Below, one piece after another: positions 41,933-42,857 of a DNA stretch of 42,857 nucleotides (position 1 is its first letter; the number at the start of each line of letters is the position of its first letter). The DNA comes from a virus. The notes beneath the pieces are model-generated. The model was not told the origin of the DNA. It was given only the letters and a program-made list of their open reading frames with translations, and ran no database searches. Made by a program: the position numbers and the translations under genes. The DNA lies in the IMG/VR virus record IMGVR_UViG_3300020462_000013, positions 1 through 42,857 of that record. The stretch is one strand, 5' to 3'.

Positions 41933-42857
41933 ATGAAAAAGAAGTGTCCAGAAGGAAAATATTATTGTTACACAGATAAAGTGTGTAAGGATATTCCCAA
42001 AGGGTTCAAGGCAGTTGGACCTGCTGGAATGCTTCGTAAGGAGAATGGTCACTCTGTTGATGATGATTCTGAAACCAAGAATGGTAAGAAGAATGGAAAT
42101 GGTAATGGTAATGGAAATGGTAATGGTGCCTCAGTGAGTGAGGGTTCATTAAGAGACTGGTTTGGTAAATCCAAATCAAAGGGTGGTAAACCTGGTTGGG
42201 TTCAATCAGATGGATCTCCCTGTGCTAATGAACCTGGTGAAACAAAAACTCCAAAGTGCTACTCTTCTGCAAAGAGAGCAAGCATGTCTAAGAAAGAACT
42301 TCGTTCAGCAGATGCAAGAAAGTCCAGACAAGATCCTGGACAACAGCAAAAGTCTGGTGCTGCTAAACCAACTTATGTTTCCACTGATAAACCAAAGAAA
42401 AAAATGAAAGAAGAAATGGAAGTCAATGAAGCAAAGGACAAAAAGGGTAAGGGCAGTGGTACAAAAGATGCTTGCTATCACAAGGTAAAGTCAAGATATA
42501 GTGTTTGGCCATCTGCTTATGCATCTGGTGCTCTTGTAAAATGCAGAAGAGCAGGTGCAAAGAACTGGGGTAACTCAACAAAGAAAGAAGAGTATATGGC
42601 TCTTCCAGAATTCTCTGATATGCAAATCAATGCAATGAGAAATGCAGGCATTGAAGTAGAGGTGGTGAGAGAAGATTGTTGGGATGGATATGAGAAGAAG
42701 GGTACAAAAAAGATGTTTGGTAAGACATATCCAAACTGTGTCAAGAAGACTAAGAAAGAAGAACTAGAACATTTCTTCTCAGAGAAGAAAGGGTGTGCTC
42801 ATAGTCACAAAGGTGAAGAGTGTCCTATCCATGGAAAGAAAGAATGTCCTGGTGAGG
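41933..42857 (+). CDS. Cysteine-rich modular phage protein, 3' partial (at least 308 aa)
   Basis: The frame opens at ATG 41933 and stays open to the window end. It begins MKKKCPEGKYYCYTDKVCKD, a small Cys-containing unit, followed by a Lys/Asn linker and six Asn-Gly pairs. Then come SLRDWFGKSKSKGGKPGWVQ and TPKCYSSAKRASMSKKELRS (about residues 71-125), a basic unit I recall from several marine phage proteins. KDACYHKVKSRYSVWPSAYA and ALVKCRRAGAKNWG (about 181-210) form another. DCWDGYEKKGTKKMFGKTYP...NCVKK (about 244-266) is a common phage motif of unknown function. The window ends in CAHSHKGEECPIHGKKECPG, a possible metal-binding stretch. It may be a capsid-interior or maturation-related protein, but no function is established. 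Confidence 0.85.
   Translation, partial: MKKKCPEGKYYCYTDKVCKDIPKGFKAVGPAGMLRKENGHSVDDDSETKNGKKNGNGNGNGNGNGASVSEGSLRDWFGKSKSKGGKPGWVQSDGSPCANEPGETKTPKCYSSAKRASMSKKELRSADARKSRQDPGQQQKSGAAKPTYVSTDKPKKKMKEEMEVNEAKDKKGKGSGTKDACYHKVKSRYSVWPSAYASGALVKCRRAGAKNWGNSTKKEEYMALPEFSDMQINAMRNAGIEVEVVREDCWDGYEKKGTKKMFGKTYPNCVKKTKKEELEHFFSEKKGCAHSHKGEECPIHGKKECPGE
42092..42127 (+). repeat. Six-copy AATGGN hexamer repeat (Asn-Gly)6
   Basis: Six tandem AATGG(A/T) units encode (Asn-Gly)6 as a flexible linker between the N-terminal Cys unit and the RDWF unit. Such a repeat can change length by slippage without losing the frame. Confidence 0.9.

Noticed and set aside
1-42857. CRISPR array, tRNA genes, integrase or insertion sequences
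   Set aside because: No regularly spaced direct repeats, cloverleaf-like sequences, transposase motifs or terminal inverted repeats were seen, and coding density leaves almost no room for them.

Overview
This window is the baseplate, tail-fibre and neck part of a T4-like marine myovirus, most likely a cyanophage of the Prochlorococcus/Synechococcus type. The assignment rests on recognisable counterparts of T4 gp25, gp6, gp7, gp8, gp13, gp14, gp15 and gp16 in near-T4 order, on fibre modules typical of cyanomyoviruses (GVSTL / YYGDGS repeats, a DUF4815 protein, a YHYH-family domain, a beta-helix protein ending in an AFSKSLFSEMTPFILAL-type tail), and on an AT-rich sequence with T4-type late promoters (NATAAATA). 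The host cannot be named from the sequence, and a Pelagibacter or other marine host is not excluded. Every gene lies on the + strand and gaps are tiny. I saw no tRNA, integrase, transposase or CRISPR array.

Layout. 1-1106: the end of a probable glycosyltransferase, a 48-residue basic protein, a hairpin terminator and a conserved-looking 226-residue protein of unknown role. 1124-15650: a late promoter followed by gene 25, gene 6 and a 4006-codon gene whose N-terminus resembles the C-terminal part of T4 gp7. 15675-20560: a fibre-like protein with an embedded cupredoxin-like domain, a structural protein with a perfect 48-bp tandem duplication, and a 70-residue protein. 20579-29689: gene 8 and a 2515-residue DUF4815 protein. 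29686-30286: two small structural proteins. 30311-33970: neck and packaging genes 13, 14, 15 and 16. 34011-42857: a further fibre/structural cluster (coiled-coil protein, four-repeat beta-sandwich protein, beta-helix protein, two small proteins and a cysteine-rich modular protein that runs off the end). It occupies the place where T4 has gene 17.

How the genes work together. gp25, gp6, gp7 and gp8 build baseplate wedges, the large proteins probably decorate or extend the baseplate and fibres, gp13 and gp14 make the neck, gp15 caps the sheath, and gp16 is the small terminase. Several of these proteins carry the same extra beta-rich modules, so one pool of domains seems to have been spread over baseplate, neck and fibre genes. 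Eight late-promoter-like motifs divide the region into transcription units, and six of them overlap the stop codon of the preceding gene.

Most notable: the cupredoxin-like domain with a complete H...CxxHxxM ligand set inside a tail fibre, the 12-kb gp7-like gene, the promoter/stop-codon overlaps, the cross-gene module sharing, the 48-bp duplication, and the 8-kb fibre cluster after gene 16. Homology statements come from recalled T4 and family sequences, not from a database search.
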